A stretch of DNA of 64,000 bases from Okapia johnstoni (Eukaryota; Chordata; Mammalia; Artiodactyla; Giraffidae), in contig CM044317.1 of the NCBI GenBank assembly GCA_024291935.2, positions 66,454,730 to 66,518,729 on the forward strand. The letters are read 5' to 3'. Every line of letters begins with the position of its first letter. Positions within the stretch are counted from its first letter, which is position 1. Shown here piece by piece: positions 22,735 to 34,546 of the stretch. Made by a program: the position numbers and the translations under genes. The notes beneath the pieces were generated by a model. It worked only from the letters and a program-made list of their open reading frames with translations, ran no database searches and was not told where the DNA came from.

Positions 22735-23380
22735 ACTACATATTCATTTTATTGCTGAGTAGTATTTCATTTTATAAATATACCACATTTGTTTCTCTAC
22801 TCTCCATTGATGGGTATTTGTTTTCTACTTTTGATTATTATAAAAAATACTGCTATGGATATTTAAATATAAGTATTTGCATGGACTTTTGTTTATATGT
22901 CTCTAGAGTAGTTACACAGAAGTGAAATTGCTGATTTATATGATAATTTCATGTTTTTAAGGTTTTAAGAAAGTGTCAAAATGTGTTTTTCAAAGTGGCT
23001 TTACCAGTTTGCATTTCCACTAGAAACACATGAAGGTACTGGTTTCTCTGCATACTCACCAACACTTATTATCACGTGCTATTACATTTATGAATCTCAA
23101 AAACATTATTTTATATGAATTTTCAGGTGCAAAATCCACATATTGTATGATTCCATTTAGAAAATATTCGGGAAATATTCAGAAAAGAAAAATCTATAGA
23201 GATAGAAACTAAATCAGTGATTGCCTGAGAATGGAAATAGAGGTTTACTGCAAATTGTTACGAGGTATATGGAATAATAAAGGTATTTTAAAAAAATGGA
23301 ACATAAAATTGGTTTCATAACTATGAAAATTTACTAAAAACTATATTAGTTCAATGATATATTAATACTCAACTAAAGAT
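22735..23380 (+). mobile_element. L1 fragment with 5' inversion
   Basis: The left part (about 22735-23090) is L1 in antisense ('ttattgctgagtagtatttc', 'ccattgatgggtatttg', 'actcaccaacactt'). The right part (about 23091-23380) is the next L1 segment in sense ('tatgaatctcaaaaacatta', 'ttgtatgattccattta', 'aaatctatagagatagaaac'). The two are contiguous in L1, which suggests a twin-primed insertion. Confidence 0.65.
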
Positions 23381-23394
23381 ATCTATAAAATGTA

Positions 23395-23475
23395 CATATT
23401 GATGTAAATGCATGTGCAAGTATATGTGCATGTATATATAAATATATAGATGATATCTGAATATATGTATTCAGT
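23395..23475. repeat. AT/ATGTGC-rich simple sequence
   Basis: Low-complexity alternation of 'tgcatgtgcaagtatatgtg' and TATA runs. Confidence 0.7.
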
Positions 23476-23789
23476 CCTATTTTTTCAATATTCAAACTAC
23501 CAAGAGACAGATTTCTCTACTATATTAAATAAAGTAAATGAACATGAGAGCTCAGGTAATTATCATCCAAGTTGGTGGTTATATCAGTTACAGATTTTTC
23601 TGTGTTATTAAATTTTTTTTGAGTATACTTGACTTAAAATGTTGTGCCAGCTTCAGGTGTACAGCAAAGTGAATCAGCCATACACACACATATATTCAGC
23701 CCCTTCCAGATTCCCCTCCCACATAGGCCATCACAGAGCACCAAGTCGATTTCTTTGTACCATATAGCATGTCTCTATTAGTTATCTCT

Positions 23790-25463
23790 ATTCTCTATTC
23801 GAATGAAGCAGGGCAAAGGCTAATAGAGTTCTGCCAAGAAAACACATGGTTATAGCAAACACCCTATTCCAACAACACAAGAGAAGACTCTACACATGGA
23901 CATCACCAGATGGTCAACACCAAAATCAGATTGATTATACTATTTGCAGCCAAAGATGGAGAAGCTCAATACAGTCAGCAAAAACAAGACCAGGTGCTGA
24001 CTGTGGCTCAGATCATGAACTGCTTATTGCAAATTCAGACTTAAATTGAAGAAAGTAGGGAAAACCACTAGTCCATTCAGGTATGACCTAGATCAAATCC
24101 CTTATGAGTATACAGTAGAAGTGACAAATAGATTTAAGAGAATAGACCTGATAGAATGCCTCATGAACTATGGACAGAGGTTCATGACATTGTACAGCAG
24201 ACAGGGATCAAGACAATCCCCATGGAAAAGAAATGCAAAAAAGCAAAATGGCTGTCTGAGGAGGCCTTACAGATAGCTGGAAAGAGAAGAGAAGCAAAAA
24301 GAAAAGGAGAAAAGGAAAGATATTCCCATCTGAATGCAGAGTTCCAAAGAATAGCAAGGAGAGATAAGAAAGCCTTCCTCAGTGATCAGTGCAAAGAAAT
24401 AGAGGAAAACAACAGATTGGGAAAGACTAGAGATCTCTTCAAGAAAATTAGAGATACCAAAGGAACATTTCATGCAAAGATAGGCTCGATAAAGGACAGA
24501 AATGGTATGGACCTAACAGAAGCAGAAGATATTAAGAAGAGGTGGCAAGAATACACAGAAGAACTGTACAAAAAAGATCTTCACCACCCAGATAATCACG
24601 ATGGTGTGATCACTCACCTAGAGCCAGACGTCCTGGAATGTGAAGTCAAGTGGGCCTTAGGAAGCATCACTACGAACAAAGCTAGTGGAGGTGATGGAAT
24701 TCCAGTTGAGCTACTTCAAATCCTGAAAGATGATGCTGTGAAAGTGCTGCACTTGATATGCCAGCAAATTTGGAAAACTCAGCAGTGGCCACAGGACTGG
24801 AAAAAGTCAGTTTTTGTTCCAATCCCAAAGAAAGGCAATGCCAAAGAATGCTCAAACTACCACACAATTGCACTCATCTCACATGCTAGTAAAGTAATGC
24901 TCAAAATTCTCCAAGCCAGCCTTCAGCAATACGTGAACCGTGAACTTCCAGATGTTCCAGCTGGTTTTAGAAAAGGCAGAGGAACCAGAGATCAAATTGC
25001 CAGCATCCATTGGATCATCGAAAAAGCAAGAGAGTTCCAGAAAAAACATCTATTTCTGCTTTATTGACTATGCCAAAGCCTTTGACTGTGTGGATCACAA
25101 TAAACTGTGGAAAATTCTGAAAGAGATGGGAATACTAGACCATCTGACCTGCCTCTTGAGAAACCTGTATGCAGGTCAGGAAGCAACAGTTAGAACTGGT
25201 CATGGAACAACAGACTGGTTCCAAATAGGAAAAGGAGTATGTCAAGGCTGTATATTGTCACCCTGCTTATTTAACTTCTATGCAGAGTACATCATGAGCA
25301 ACGCTAGGCTGGAAGAAACACAAGCTGGAATAAAGATTGCCAGGAGAAATATCAATAACCTCAGATATGCAGATGACACCACCCTTATGGCAGAAAGTGA
25401 AGAAGAACTAAAGAGCCTCTTGATGAAAGTGAAAGAGGAGAGTGAAAAAGTTGGCTTAAAGCA
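23790..25463 (+). mobile_element. BovB piece: endonuclease end, linker and RT, lacking both ends
   Basis: Starts in the BovB endonuclease C-terminus (peptides HKRRLYTWTSPDGQHQNQID and CGSDHELLIA; the SDH motif carries the catalytic histidine). It runs through the linker (SDQCKEIEENNRLGKTRDLF) and the reverse transcriptase up to KVGLK. RT landmarks include FIDYAKAFDCVDH and YADD at 25366-25377. Lesions: a one-base loss near 24034, a small deletion near 24150, and an extra A in the run at 25041-25046. The natural BovB 3' end is absent. Confidence 0.9.
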
Positions 25464-25575
25464 TATGGTAGTGTGTAAGACGTCAGTTCTACTCTTTCAA
25501 TTTTTCCCTACTGCCCTTTACTCACTGGTAGTCATGTTTGTTTTCTCCACATGTAACTCTATTTCTGTTTTGTAG
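24156..25575 (+). pseudogene. BovB reverse transcriptase remnant, frameshifted
   Basis: A 303-codon frame (24156-25067) covers the linker and the N-terminal RT. It is cut off by the A-run frameshift at 25041-25046, after which the RT palm continues in the frame ending at 25575; the last codons of that frame are L1 sequence. The catalytic YADD is present, but no single frame spans the domain. This is transposon debris, not a host gene. Confidence 0.88.
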
Positions 25576-26711
25576 ATAAGTTCATCTATACTCTTTGTAT
25601 AGATTCCACATATAAGCAAAATCGTATGATATTGGTCCTCCTATGTCTGACTTAGTTCACTTAGTGTAGCAATCTCTATGTCCATTTGTGTTTCTATAGA
25701 TGGCATTATTTCATTTTTATGGCTGAGTAATATTCCATTGTACACACACGCACACACACCACCTCTTCATCCATTCTTCTGTTGATGGACATTTAGGTTG
25801 CTTACATGGTTACCATCATTCTAGCCAATAGTCCTGGTTATCGTAAATAGTACTGCAATGAACACTGAAGTGTATGTATCTTTTCAAATTATGGTTTTCT
25901 TTGGATATATGGCCAGAAGTGGGATTCTTGGATCATGTGGTAGCTCCATTTTTAGTTTTATAAAAAATCTCCATCCTGTCTTCCATAGTGGTTGCACCAT
26001 TTTACATTCCCACCAACAGTCTAGGAGGGTTCCCTTCTCTCCACACACTCTCCAGCATTTATCGTTTGTAGCTTTTTTGATGATGGCCATCATGACTGAT
26101 GTGAGGTGATATGTCATTGCAATTTTGACTTGCATTTCTCTAATAATGAGTGATGATGAGCATCTTTTTGTGTGTGGTTGGCTATCTGAATGTCTTCTTG
26201 GAAAATTCTCTGTTTAGGTCCTCCATCCATTTTTTTTTGATTGGGTTGTTTACTTTTCTGATATTGAGCTTCATGAGCTGCTTGCATATTTTGGAGATAA
26301 ATTCTTTGTCAGTTGCTTCACTAACAATTATTTTCTCTCATTCTGAGGGTTGTCTTTTCATTTGTTAATAATCTTCTTTGCTGTGAAAAATCTTTTAAGC
26401 TTAGTTAGATCCCATTTGTTTATTTTTGTTTTTATTTCCATTACTCTAGGAGGTAGGTCAAAGAAGAGCTTGCTGCAATTTATGTTAAAGAGTATTCTGC
26501 CTATGTTTCCCTCTAAGAGTTTTATAGTATCCAGTGGTACACGTAGGTCTTTAATCCATTTGAGTTTATTTTTGTGTATGGTGTTAGGGAGTGTTCTAAT
26601 TTCATTCTTTTACATTTAGTTGTCCAGTTTTCCCAGCACCACTTATTGAAGAGACTGTCTTTTCCCCATTGTATATTCTTTCCTCCTTTGTCATAAATTA
26701 GGTGACCATTG

Positions 26712-27504
26712 TTGTTGTTCAGTCTCTGAGTTGTGTCCAATTCTGTGACCCCACGAACTACAGCACACCAGGCTTCCCTGTTCTTCACTATCTCACAGAG
26801 TTTGCTCAAACTCATGTCCACTGAGTCAGTGACACCATCCAGCCATCTCTTCCTCTGTCACCCCTTTATCCTCCCACCTTCAATCTTTCCCAGGATCAAG
26901 ATCTTTTCCAATGAGTCAGTTCTTCTCATCAGGTGGCCAAAGTATGGGAGCTGCAGCTTAAGCATTAGTTCTTCCAGTGAATATTCAGGGTTGATTTCCT
27001 TTAGAATTGACTGGTTTGATTTCCTTGCTGTCCAAGAGACTCTCAAGTGTCTTCTCCAACCCACAATTCAAAAGCATCAGTTCTTTGGCACCCAACCTTC
27101 TTTGTGATCCAACTCTCACATCCATACATGACTACTGGAAAAACCATAGCTTTACCCATATGGACCTTTGCTGGCAAAGTGATGTCTCTGTTTTTTAATA
27201 TGCTGTTGAGGTTTGTCATCACTTTTCTAGTATCTTTTTAATTTTGTGGCTGCAGGGATTTTGGAGCCCTAAAAAGTAAAATCTGTCATTGTTTCCACTT
27301 TTTCCCCATCTACTTGCCATGAAGTGATGGGACTGGATGCCAAGATTTTCACTTTTTGAATGGTGAGTTTTAAGCCAGTATTTTCACTCCACCCCCATCA
27401 AGAGGCTCTTTAGGTCCTCTTCTATTTCTGCCATTAGGGTGGTATTATCTGTGTATCTGAGGTTGTTGATATTTCTCCTGGCAACCTTGATTCTAGCTTG
27501 TGAG
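26712..27504 (-). mobile_element. BovB 3' part, antisense, inside L1
   Basis: The natural 3' end lies at the left ('ttgttgttcagtctctgag'). The piece covers the C-terminal RT region on the minus strand and is 5'-truncated near the RT palm (peptide KVARRNINNLRYTDNTTLMA at about 27430-27490, where YADD reads YTDN). Several frameshifts. Older than the copy at 54 kb. Confidence 0.88.
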
Positions 27505-27757
27505 TCCATAGGTGTGTAGTTTATCGCTGAACTTTCTCTCCTGTTCCATTGATCTATATTTCTGTTTTTTTGTGCCAGTACCATACTGTTTTGATGACTG
27601 TAAATAGTTTGAGGTCAGGGAGTCTGACTCCATCAGCTCCATTTTTCTTTCTCAAGATTGCTTCTTTGGCTATTCATGGTCTTTTGTGTTTCCATACAAA
27701 CTGTAAAAAAAAAAATTTGTTCTAATTCTGTGAAAAATGCCATTGGTTACCTGATAG

Positions 27758-28660
27758 GGACTGCCTTAGGGACACTGAAAAATGAAGTTGCAACAGTCAG
27801 GTATAGTATCATGTTATCAAGATCTTTGCAAGCTAAGTCAAAGTACAGCAATGCAGTAGGTAAGAAAGAGTCACATATGTACTAACAGCATTAGCAGGAA
27901 GAAAATGCTATTGTACGCAGATTAATTGGAAATATCGCCGATAGCAAATATTATGTAACATAGGCTGCAAAGAAATGATAGCAGTTTAAATTAATAAGAA
28001 AGAAGTCTTAGCCATTGTTAAGGCTGTAGAAATAGAAAGTAATGCATGGTAGTAAAGACTGTTCCAAGAACATACCAACCTATTTAGTAACTGACAGGAA
28101 AAAGTATGAATGATGGTAAATAGTCTTATTTAATGGAATATAATTTTTAAAAAATCTATAGAATGGCTACAGTAAAATCTTCATTTTCAGCTAGTTAAAT
28201 AAATTACCCAATCTGTGTAGAAAACATAAACTAAATAAAATTATACGGGAAAGGAAATTTGACTTATATTACACCTGCTCGTTTTTTAAAGAAAGTGATT
28301 GTTGAGAGTGCTATTTTGAGAAATTTAATTTGTTAATCTGAATTTGGGCATATTCTATAGTGATATCTTTTGCTTTTCTTGCTAGATGTGCTTCATTTTT
28401 TTTACTGCTTATTGTCAACCCTCAGGGGTTTATCTCAACACCTGCTATACTCTTTGAAAGTTATTTTCCTGATTAGCATTTCCTATTTTAATACATGAAC
28501 ATCTGGTAAAGGTTTACCTTAGAAATACCCTTCTCAGAGTTCATCTGCTTCTAATATTTTACTTCCTAACTTTACATAATCCTCCTGAGTTACAGGACAG
28601 TGATATTTTAGCATCAGAAAACAATTATTTTTGATGAATTTTTAATATTCAAGATGACAG
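27758..28660. other. Unique AT-rich non-coding DNA
   Basis: No gene or recognisable repeat. Confidence 0.4.
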
Positions 28661-28664
28661 TCAA

Positions 28665-29085
28665 CAGGATTCATTGAGTACCAATTTCCTGTTCAATACT
28701 CTGATGAGCCCAGAGGAGGAGAACGATAAATAGTTTCATCCTTGTTCTGAAGGAGTTTAAAACCTGGTTGGGACAAAACACTAAAATTCAAACAGTGAGG
28801 TATACACAGTGTATGCTTGCATGCTAAGTCATTTCAGTCATGTTCGACTCTTTGCAACCCCATGGACTGTAGCCCACCAGGTTCCTCTGTATATGGGATT
28901 CTCCAGGCAAGAATACTGGAGTGGGTTGTCATTTCCTTCTCCAAATATCCACAGTAGTGCATCATTAGCATTTTTATTTTGTGGCTTTATAGCGAGAGAT
29001 GAAGGCTGAAGAAAAGAGGAAAAGTTTCATACAGGAGATGGTATTAGAGCAAAGAATAGACTTTGAAGAAATAAAAGTTTAGTTA
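28665..29085 (+). repeat. Old interspersed repeat (family not named), split by a SINE
   Basis: The pattern 'gttctgaaggagtttaaaac' followed beyond the SINE by 'gatgaaggctgaagaaaag' resembles a widespread ancient mammalian repeat. I cannot assign the family by eye. Confidence 0.3.
28809..28946 (-). mobile_element. Bov-A SINE monomer, antisense
   Basis: A single Bov-A unit from 'tgcttgcatgctaagtcat' to 'catttccttctcc'. Imperfect duplicates (atacacagtg and atccacagtag) flank it. Confidence 0.93.
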
Positions 29086-29089
29086 TACA

Positions 29090-29937
29090 TTATTATAGCC
29101 AAGAAAAACATCAATTAGTTTATCATAGTGCAGCATTACTTATTTTTATTGTTTCATTGCATTTCCCCCCATATTATTCCTGGTTTATTTTTTATTAATA
29201 TAATCCTTATCAAATTCCTTTAAACTATATACTTAAAATACCTGTGATCTTTCCAGTCTTGATTAATAAGGACTTGATTTCTTCAGAGTGCTGGATGCTA
29301 TTTTGCTTGCGTGTTTTCTAGATTAAAGTTAGGGCTATTGAGAAATCTGCTGCTGCTGTGAAAATGTTGCAACTTTTTTACTAATTTTATTTTATTGGCT
29401 TGATTTGAAGCAATTAGAAAGAAAATATTTGGGCCACTAAACCTAAGCTACAATTTTCCTTTTAAACGCTGCTAATAAAAATTTAGTCCATAAAATGTTC
29501 ATCATTTTAATACAAAATAACAATTTCCCATTCTGTTGAGTACTTTCCCATAAAGAAAATAAATAGATCAACTTCACAACTAAAAGATACAAACCTATTT
29601 TTATATTGATAAATCAATTTGTTCTTGTCTCATACAAGTTGTACTATAAACACAGATTAAACAGTCGAGTATTTGTTTACGTAAGGTAATTCTACGGCAA
29701 TTTCTTCACCTAGCCAATAATTTACCATTTATATCTATCATAGTTCACATTTAATTTGAGGTTTAAATTACGTTAACACACAGGTGGTCTCAGTTTTAAA
29801 AGGATAATAATTCTCTCATTCACCTGAAGATTGTTTTAAAATACATTGAAAAAATAAAAGCTTTTTGTTGGTCCACAAAAATAATATTGTTACTGATCAT
29901 TGGACAGTCACAGAAAAATATGGCATACTCCCATATG
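29090..29937. other. Unique AT-rich non-coding DNA
   Basis: No feature recognised. Confidence 0.4.
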
Positions 29938-30074
29938 CCAGTGTTCCATGTAAATTCTGGGCTTCCCTTGTGGCTCAGCTGGTAAAGAATCAGCCTACAA
30001 TGCGGGAGACCTCGGTTTGATCCTTGGATTGAGAATAAGGCGTTCCCTGTATTCCAGTGTTCCATGTATATTCT
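29938..30074 (+). mobile_element. Bov-tA head-only SINE, sense, with 21-bp TSD
   Basis: The inserted unit is 29959-30053: the tRNA-Glu-like head ('gcttcccttgtggctcagct', 'aatcagcctacaatgcggga', 'tttgatccttgg') and a short tail, without the Bov-A body. A 21-bp duplication with one mismatch lies at 29938-29958 and 30054-30074, beginning ccagtgttccatgta. Confidence 0.9.
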
Positions 30075-32255
30075 ATGATTTCTGGCACTCAGTGCTAAGA
30101 AGTGAACTCAAGATTCAGAAATTACAGAAGAAAATTAAGGAATAGAGACAGTCAGTTTTGCTCTATATCCTCTGTCTCACTAATAATTTTATGAAGATAT
30201 CATTTTAGAGATATCCTAGAATCTGATGCTTTAATAGGGACATTCATCTATTCAATTTAGAATGATATGCTCATTGCCTATTCTCTGGGACCTATTTCAT
30301 CATTATTTCAGAATGGCAGATTTGTAAATATGTGGGACAAATATCTACTAGATCATTCACTTCTAAAACATGGAATATGTAAGTCATGGAGGCATCTTCA
30401 GCATTCACACTGAAGCAGTAATTCAATTCTATTGCTGTTGCATCTTAAATACCTCAAAATTATTCTTTTTGAAACCATACTTCCATTATGGTCTTGGTTC
30501 AGCACTAAATCTCCTTTTACCACAAACTTGGTGCATAAGCAAACTGACATAAAATTGAGCACACTGGTGTGCTATTCTGGCAACAGAGGGAACTGACAGC
30601 CGAACAGGCCTCTAGACGTAGGCATAAGTATCATCTCTCTCTATATACACACTTATGCGCAAACACACACAATGCATGTGTGTATACAAAAACCCAAATA
30701 TATGTAAATGTCAGTACTTCCTAAATAGAATTTACCATGTGCCAAATTTCAGTCATGGTGAGGCTCAAGAATAATCAAGACCTTTCTTTTTTGGGGCTGG
30801 CTCCATACTCCCTCTAATTCTTCTTGCCCATTTCTCCTTTCTATGTTGGACCACACTGCCCTACAGCAATATCAAAAATGATATGCTAATTGTAAAGATT
30901 TTTGGAAACTGCTTCAGATCTACTCTAAAATATAAAGACTTTATATCTTGAATAGCATTTTATCAACTGTATTTTATGGCTTTAGCTGTTCTTTTCCTAT
31001 TTTGCTAGTTCACCTGCGGCAAGGCAAAATCTCAAGATATGCAAAACCCACCTTAGATTCAAATGTGCTTTGAAAAATCCTTTTAGTCTTTGAATAACTT
31101 TTTCAAATACCTTTTGTTCTGCAGATGAAATGGAAGGAATATTAAAGACTTTCTTGAATTTGGAGGGAGAAATTATCTTCCAGTCTGAGTATTGCCTGGA
31201 TAAATCTTGGCAACGATCCTAAGAAGTAATTTTTTTCTCTCATCTTTCTGGTTTTTTTTCCTTTCCCACCATTAAGCTCAGTGTTTCAGTGCCCTGTCCT
31301 CAAAACTCGTATTTCCTACCTTGAAGTAAGTAGTGGTGAATGTTTCAAAAATTCCTTAACATCCTTATATTCCACAATTACAAAGTTAAGACAAAGTCTT
31401 TGCACTGGAGTTAAAGATTTAACTTATTGCTTAAGCCTGGTTAATATAAATTGCACTGGGCACTAACCTGAGGAATCAGTCTTCTAATTTTTTCATCTTT
31501 CTTTTAATTGAAAATACTGGTTTTTGTGTATTTGTAACTTAGATTTCTCCCATATTATAGTCATTTACACATGACAAACCGGCAAACATATCTGCTCTTG
31601 CAAAGCACCAAGCAAACTAGTGTCCCTGAGAGTCCCATAACCCAGGTATAGTCAGGACTCACATTTGCATGTCAGTTCTTTCAGGTCCTTTTCTCAGCAC
31701 ATCAGATTTCTCACCAGTGAACGTGACCAAACTGGAGTAACTATGGCCTCACTGTATTTACTTTTATTAGATGTTTCAGCCATGTAGGTATTTTCTATGA
31801 ATTTTTTAATTAATTCCTTTTAATCTCTTTTCATCTATTTATTAAGACAGAAGCATTCAGATATCTGGACATTTTAGACAGCAATGTAAAAAACTGAGCA
31901 CATTGAAGAGGCTGACACAATCTGCAGCTGACTGAATGGGAGTTTAGGCTTTTATTTGATTCCATAGATATTTGCTGAACAATAGTGTTAGTCACATTGA
32001 AATGTTAAAATGGACCTTGGCCTCAAAGGCCCACTTTTTTCCTTCAATATTAAAAATGAAATGCAGTCACAGGAAAGAGGAAATAATTTTCCCCTAGAAT
32101 TGCATGTTTCCACATTTGTCTGAAATTCAATTTATTGGGGTGTAGTGGGTCGACAGGGAGAAAGAACCAAGTATATATAAATGCAAATTACCTAAACAGG
32201 AATCAATACTTATGCATGAAAAAGTTCTGGCTACTATTTGTCAAATCATCACATC
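30075..32255. other. Long unique non-coding stretch
   Basis: No gene or well-supported repeat in 2.2 kb. A short CA/TG-rich patch lies at 30640-30690. About 30990-31090 and 31590-31750 are less AT-rich but have no coding features. Confidence 0.4.
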
Positions 32256-32257
32256 AT

Positions 32258-32432
32258 TATAGGTAGCCCGCCAGGCTTCTCTGTCCATGGAATTTTCCAG
32301 GCAAGAATACTGGCGTGGGTTGCAATTTCCTACTCCGGGGGATCTTCCCAACCCAAGGAATCGAGCCTGTGTCTCTTGTGTCTCTTGCATTGGCAGGCAG
32401 ATTCTGCACCCCTGCACCACCTGGGGACCATG
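32258..32432 (-). mobile_element. Bov-tA SINE, antisense, 3' end missing
   Basis: Begins inside the Bov-A part ('aggtagcccgccaggcttc') and runs to the tRNA-like head at the right ('ccctgcaccacctgggga'). The last 40 or so bases of the SINE 3' end are absent at the left edge. Confidence 0.88.
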
Positions 32433-32744
32433 CTGCTTCAGGGCGGAGTCTTTGAGAAACTTAACCTCTCTCTGCCTCGATCTTCTAATTTGCAAAATAG
32501 AAATAGCAACAGTATCTATCCAGTGGTGTGTTGGCAAATGTTTAACAACTGGCCCTTGGGGTAGAGGATGGGAAGGGTAATCATACTTTGCAGTGCTTAC
32601 TGATTTCCATGGTATAAATTATTCCACTATGACCACTTTCAAACTATTACAACATGATATCAACTAGCTAACAAAATTCCTGGAAATTTAACTACTAGCT
32701 CTCATAAGACAATACAAATATGCTCTGTCATATCTCTATATTTA

Positions 32745-32931
32745 CCTTGCGGCTCAGCTGATAAAAGAATCCACCTGCAATGTGGGAGACTTGGGTTCAA
32801 TCCCTGGGTTGGGAAGATCCCTTGTAGAAGGGAAAGACTACCCACTCCAGTATTCTGGCCTGGAGAATTCCATGGACTCTATAGTCCATGGGGTCGCAAA
32901 GAGTCAGACACGACTCAATAACTTTCACCTT
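32745..32931 (+). mobile_element. Bov-tA SINE, sense, left arm of an inverted pair
   Basis: From 'accttgcggctcagctgata' to 'cagacacgactcaataact'. It belongs to the subtype with 'agaagggaaagactaccc' and an internal near-palindrome 'ccatggactctatagtccat'. Confidence 0.93.
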
Positions 32932-32935
32932 CATA

Positions 32936-33175
32936 CTCTTTGAGACCCCATGGACTATACAGTCCATGGAATTCTCCAGGCCAGAATACTGGAGTGGGTA
33001 GCCTTTCCCTTCTCCAGGGGAATCTTTCCAACCCAGGGATCGAACCCAGGTTTCCCATATTGCAGGCAGATTCTTTTACCAACTGAGCCACAAGGGAAGC
33101 CCAAGAATACTGAAGTAGGTAGCCTATCCCTTCTCCAACGGATCTTCCCGACCCAGAAATCAAACTGGGGGTCAA
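32936..33175 (-). mobile_element. Dimeric Bov-tA SINE, antisense, right arm of an inverted pair
   Basis: On the minus strand, a partial head unit (33175 to about 33104) ends in 'tattctt' and joins a full unit starting gggcttcccttgtggctcag (about 33103) that runs to 32936. The tails of this and the previous SINE face each other only a few bases apart. Confidence 0.9.
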
Positions 33176-33179
33176 AATT

Positions 33180-34300
33180 GAATGTTCAAATACATGCAAA
33201 GTACTTACTGTACTGTCTATACAGTACTGTCATATTGAGAGCTCAATTATGTTTACTATTATATTGGTTCTCATTATTTTCATCCCCAATTCTAGTTAGG
33301 ATTATGTAAAAAAATACAAGTTGCTCCATTTTGAAAATTAGTTTTTAGAAACTCCTCATACTTTACAAGTTTCTAAATAAGCAATATTCATAAAATATCT
33401 CATTTTTTACGGTCTCCCAAAGTTGCATAGTTTTATTTCAATGAACTCGGGAGAGTTATTTCTGATTATTTATGAAAATTGTTTCATTTTTCTCATTAGC
33501 TTTATTGAACTTAAATCAAACTACCAGAGAATATCCACAACGAATTCGTTTGAGGCCTTTTTTGAACATGTCTTTATACTGCAGATGATGTTTGTTGTCT
33601 TTCAGATAAATTGCTATATTGGTAGAAATTAATCTTGAAAATAATACGTATTACTAGTATACACTTACTTAATTCCTAAGGTACAGATTCTCTGTACCAA
33701 GAATGAGGTACAAGACATTATCCTTCATCAAATCATTATAATATATCTTTATGTTTTCTACTTGGTTTTTAAAATCATTTTTATATAAAAGTAATATCAC
33801 TGAGAAATTCATAACTTAGAAATTAGTGTACACCATAAGATATAATGGAATTCAGAAACAGTTTCAGTTACTCCTTTTTAATGACTAGTACCTTTTATGA
33901 ATAATCATTTCCAGGGTAGAATTTGTGAAACTAGCTATGAGGTGGGAATTTAGTAGAGAACATCTTATACTAAAATAATATAATTGCTAAAATATCTAGC
34001 TAAAAAATCTTGCTAGAAAGCAGTTTTACCTGAAAAATATCTGGAATAACAGAAATGAGTAAATTCATGGGGACATCATAATAGAAGGCTTGAAATCACT
34101 TGTCCTGAGCCGTCAAAGATTTATGGTAGTAGGATAAAAGTTTTCATGGGATTCAAAAATATATATTGAATTCAGATTTAACAAATAGTGAAATACTAAA
34201 GAACTGGTCCAGAATATAGATGTACTATACTACTAATTTAGACACATATATCTTTTCATCTTAGGCTTTAAATTGAGTCATTTGTTGCCATATTAGCTGA
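33180..34300. other. Unique AT-rich non-coding DNA
   Basis: No gene or repeat recognised. A small self-complementary patch around gtactgt...acagtac lies at about 33209-33228. Confidence 0.4.
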
Positions 34301-34301
34301 T

Positions 34302-34458
34302 AAATACATCCTGCTGCTGCTGCTGCTGCTAAGTCACTTCAGTCGTGTCTGACTCTGTGTGACCCCATGGACTATAGCCTACCAGGCTCCTCCGTCCATG
34401 GGATTTTCCAGGCAAGAGTATTGGAGTGGGTTGCCATTTCCTTCTCCAAAATACATCC
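34302..34458 (-). mobile_element. Bov-A SINE monomer, antisense, with 10-bp TSD and (TGC)n
   Basis: Unit 34312-34448 starts with six CTG/TGC units, then 'taagtcacttcagtcgtgtc', and ends 'catttccttctcc'. The duplication aaatacatcc lies at 34302-34311 and 34449-34458. Confidence 0.95.
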
Positions 34459-34522
34459 TAAACACCAGTTTTTCACTTAGCTCATTTATCTTGAAGATAG
34501 CTTAAAAATATCTTTAGGCTCT

Positions 34523-34544
34523 CACACACACACACACACACACA
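34523..34544. repeat. (CA)n microsatellite
   Basis: About 11 CA units; a likely polymorphic marker. Confidence 0.95.
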
Positions 34545-34546
34545 AA

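Larger units (their letters stand above)
23610..27757 (-). mobile_element. L1, antisense, split by two BovB pieces
   Basis: The poly(T) at 23612-23620 marks the 3' end. The antisense 3' UTR ('cagcttcaggtgtacagcaa') runs to 23789, resumes at 25464 ('atatggtagtgtgt'), and passes into ORF2 ('gctgagtaatattccattgt', 'gatggacatttaggttgctt', 'ttacattcccaccaacagtc', 'aggtcctccatccattt') up to 26711. It resumes at 27505 and ends about 27757. Frames are broken. Confidence 0.88.

Noticed and set aside
24156..25067. 303-residue open frame as a host gene
   Set aside because: It is the BovB linker and RT, ended by an extra A in an A-run; the homologous frame continues in another phase.
34311..34330. (CTG)n as a triplet-expansion locus
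   Set aside because: Short TGC/CTG runs are the normal 3' tail of many Bov-A SINEs; only about six units are present.
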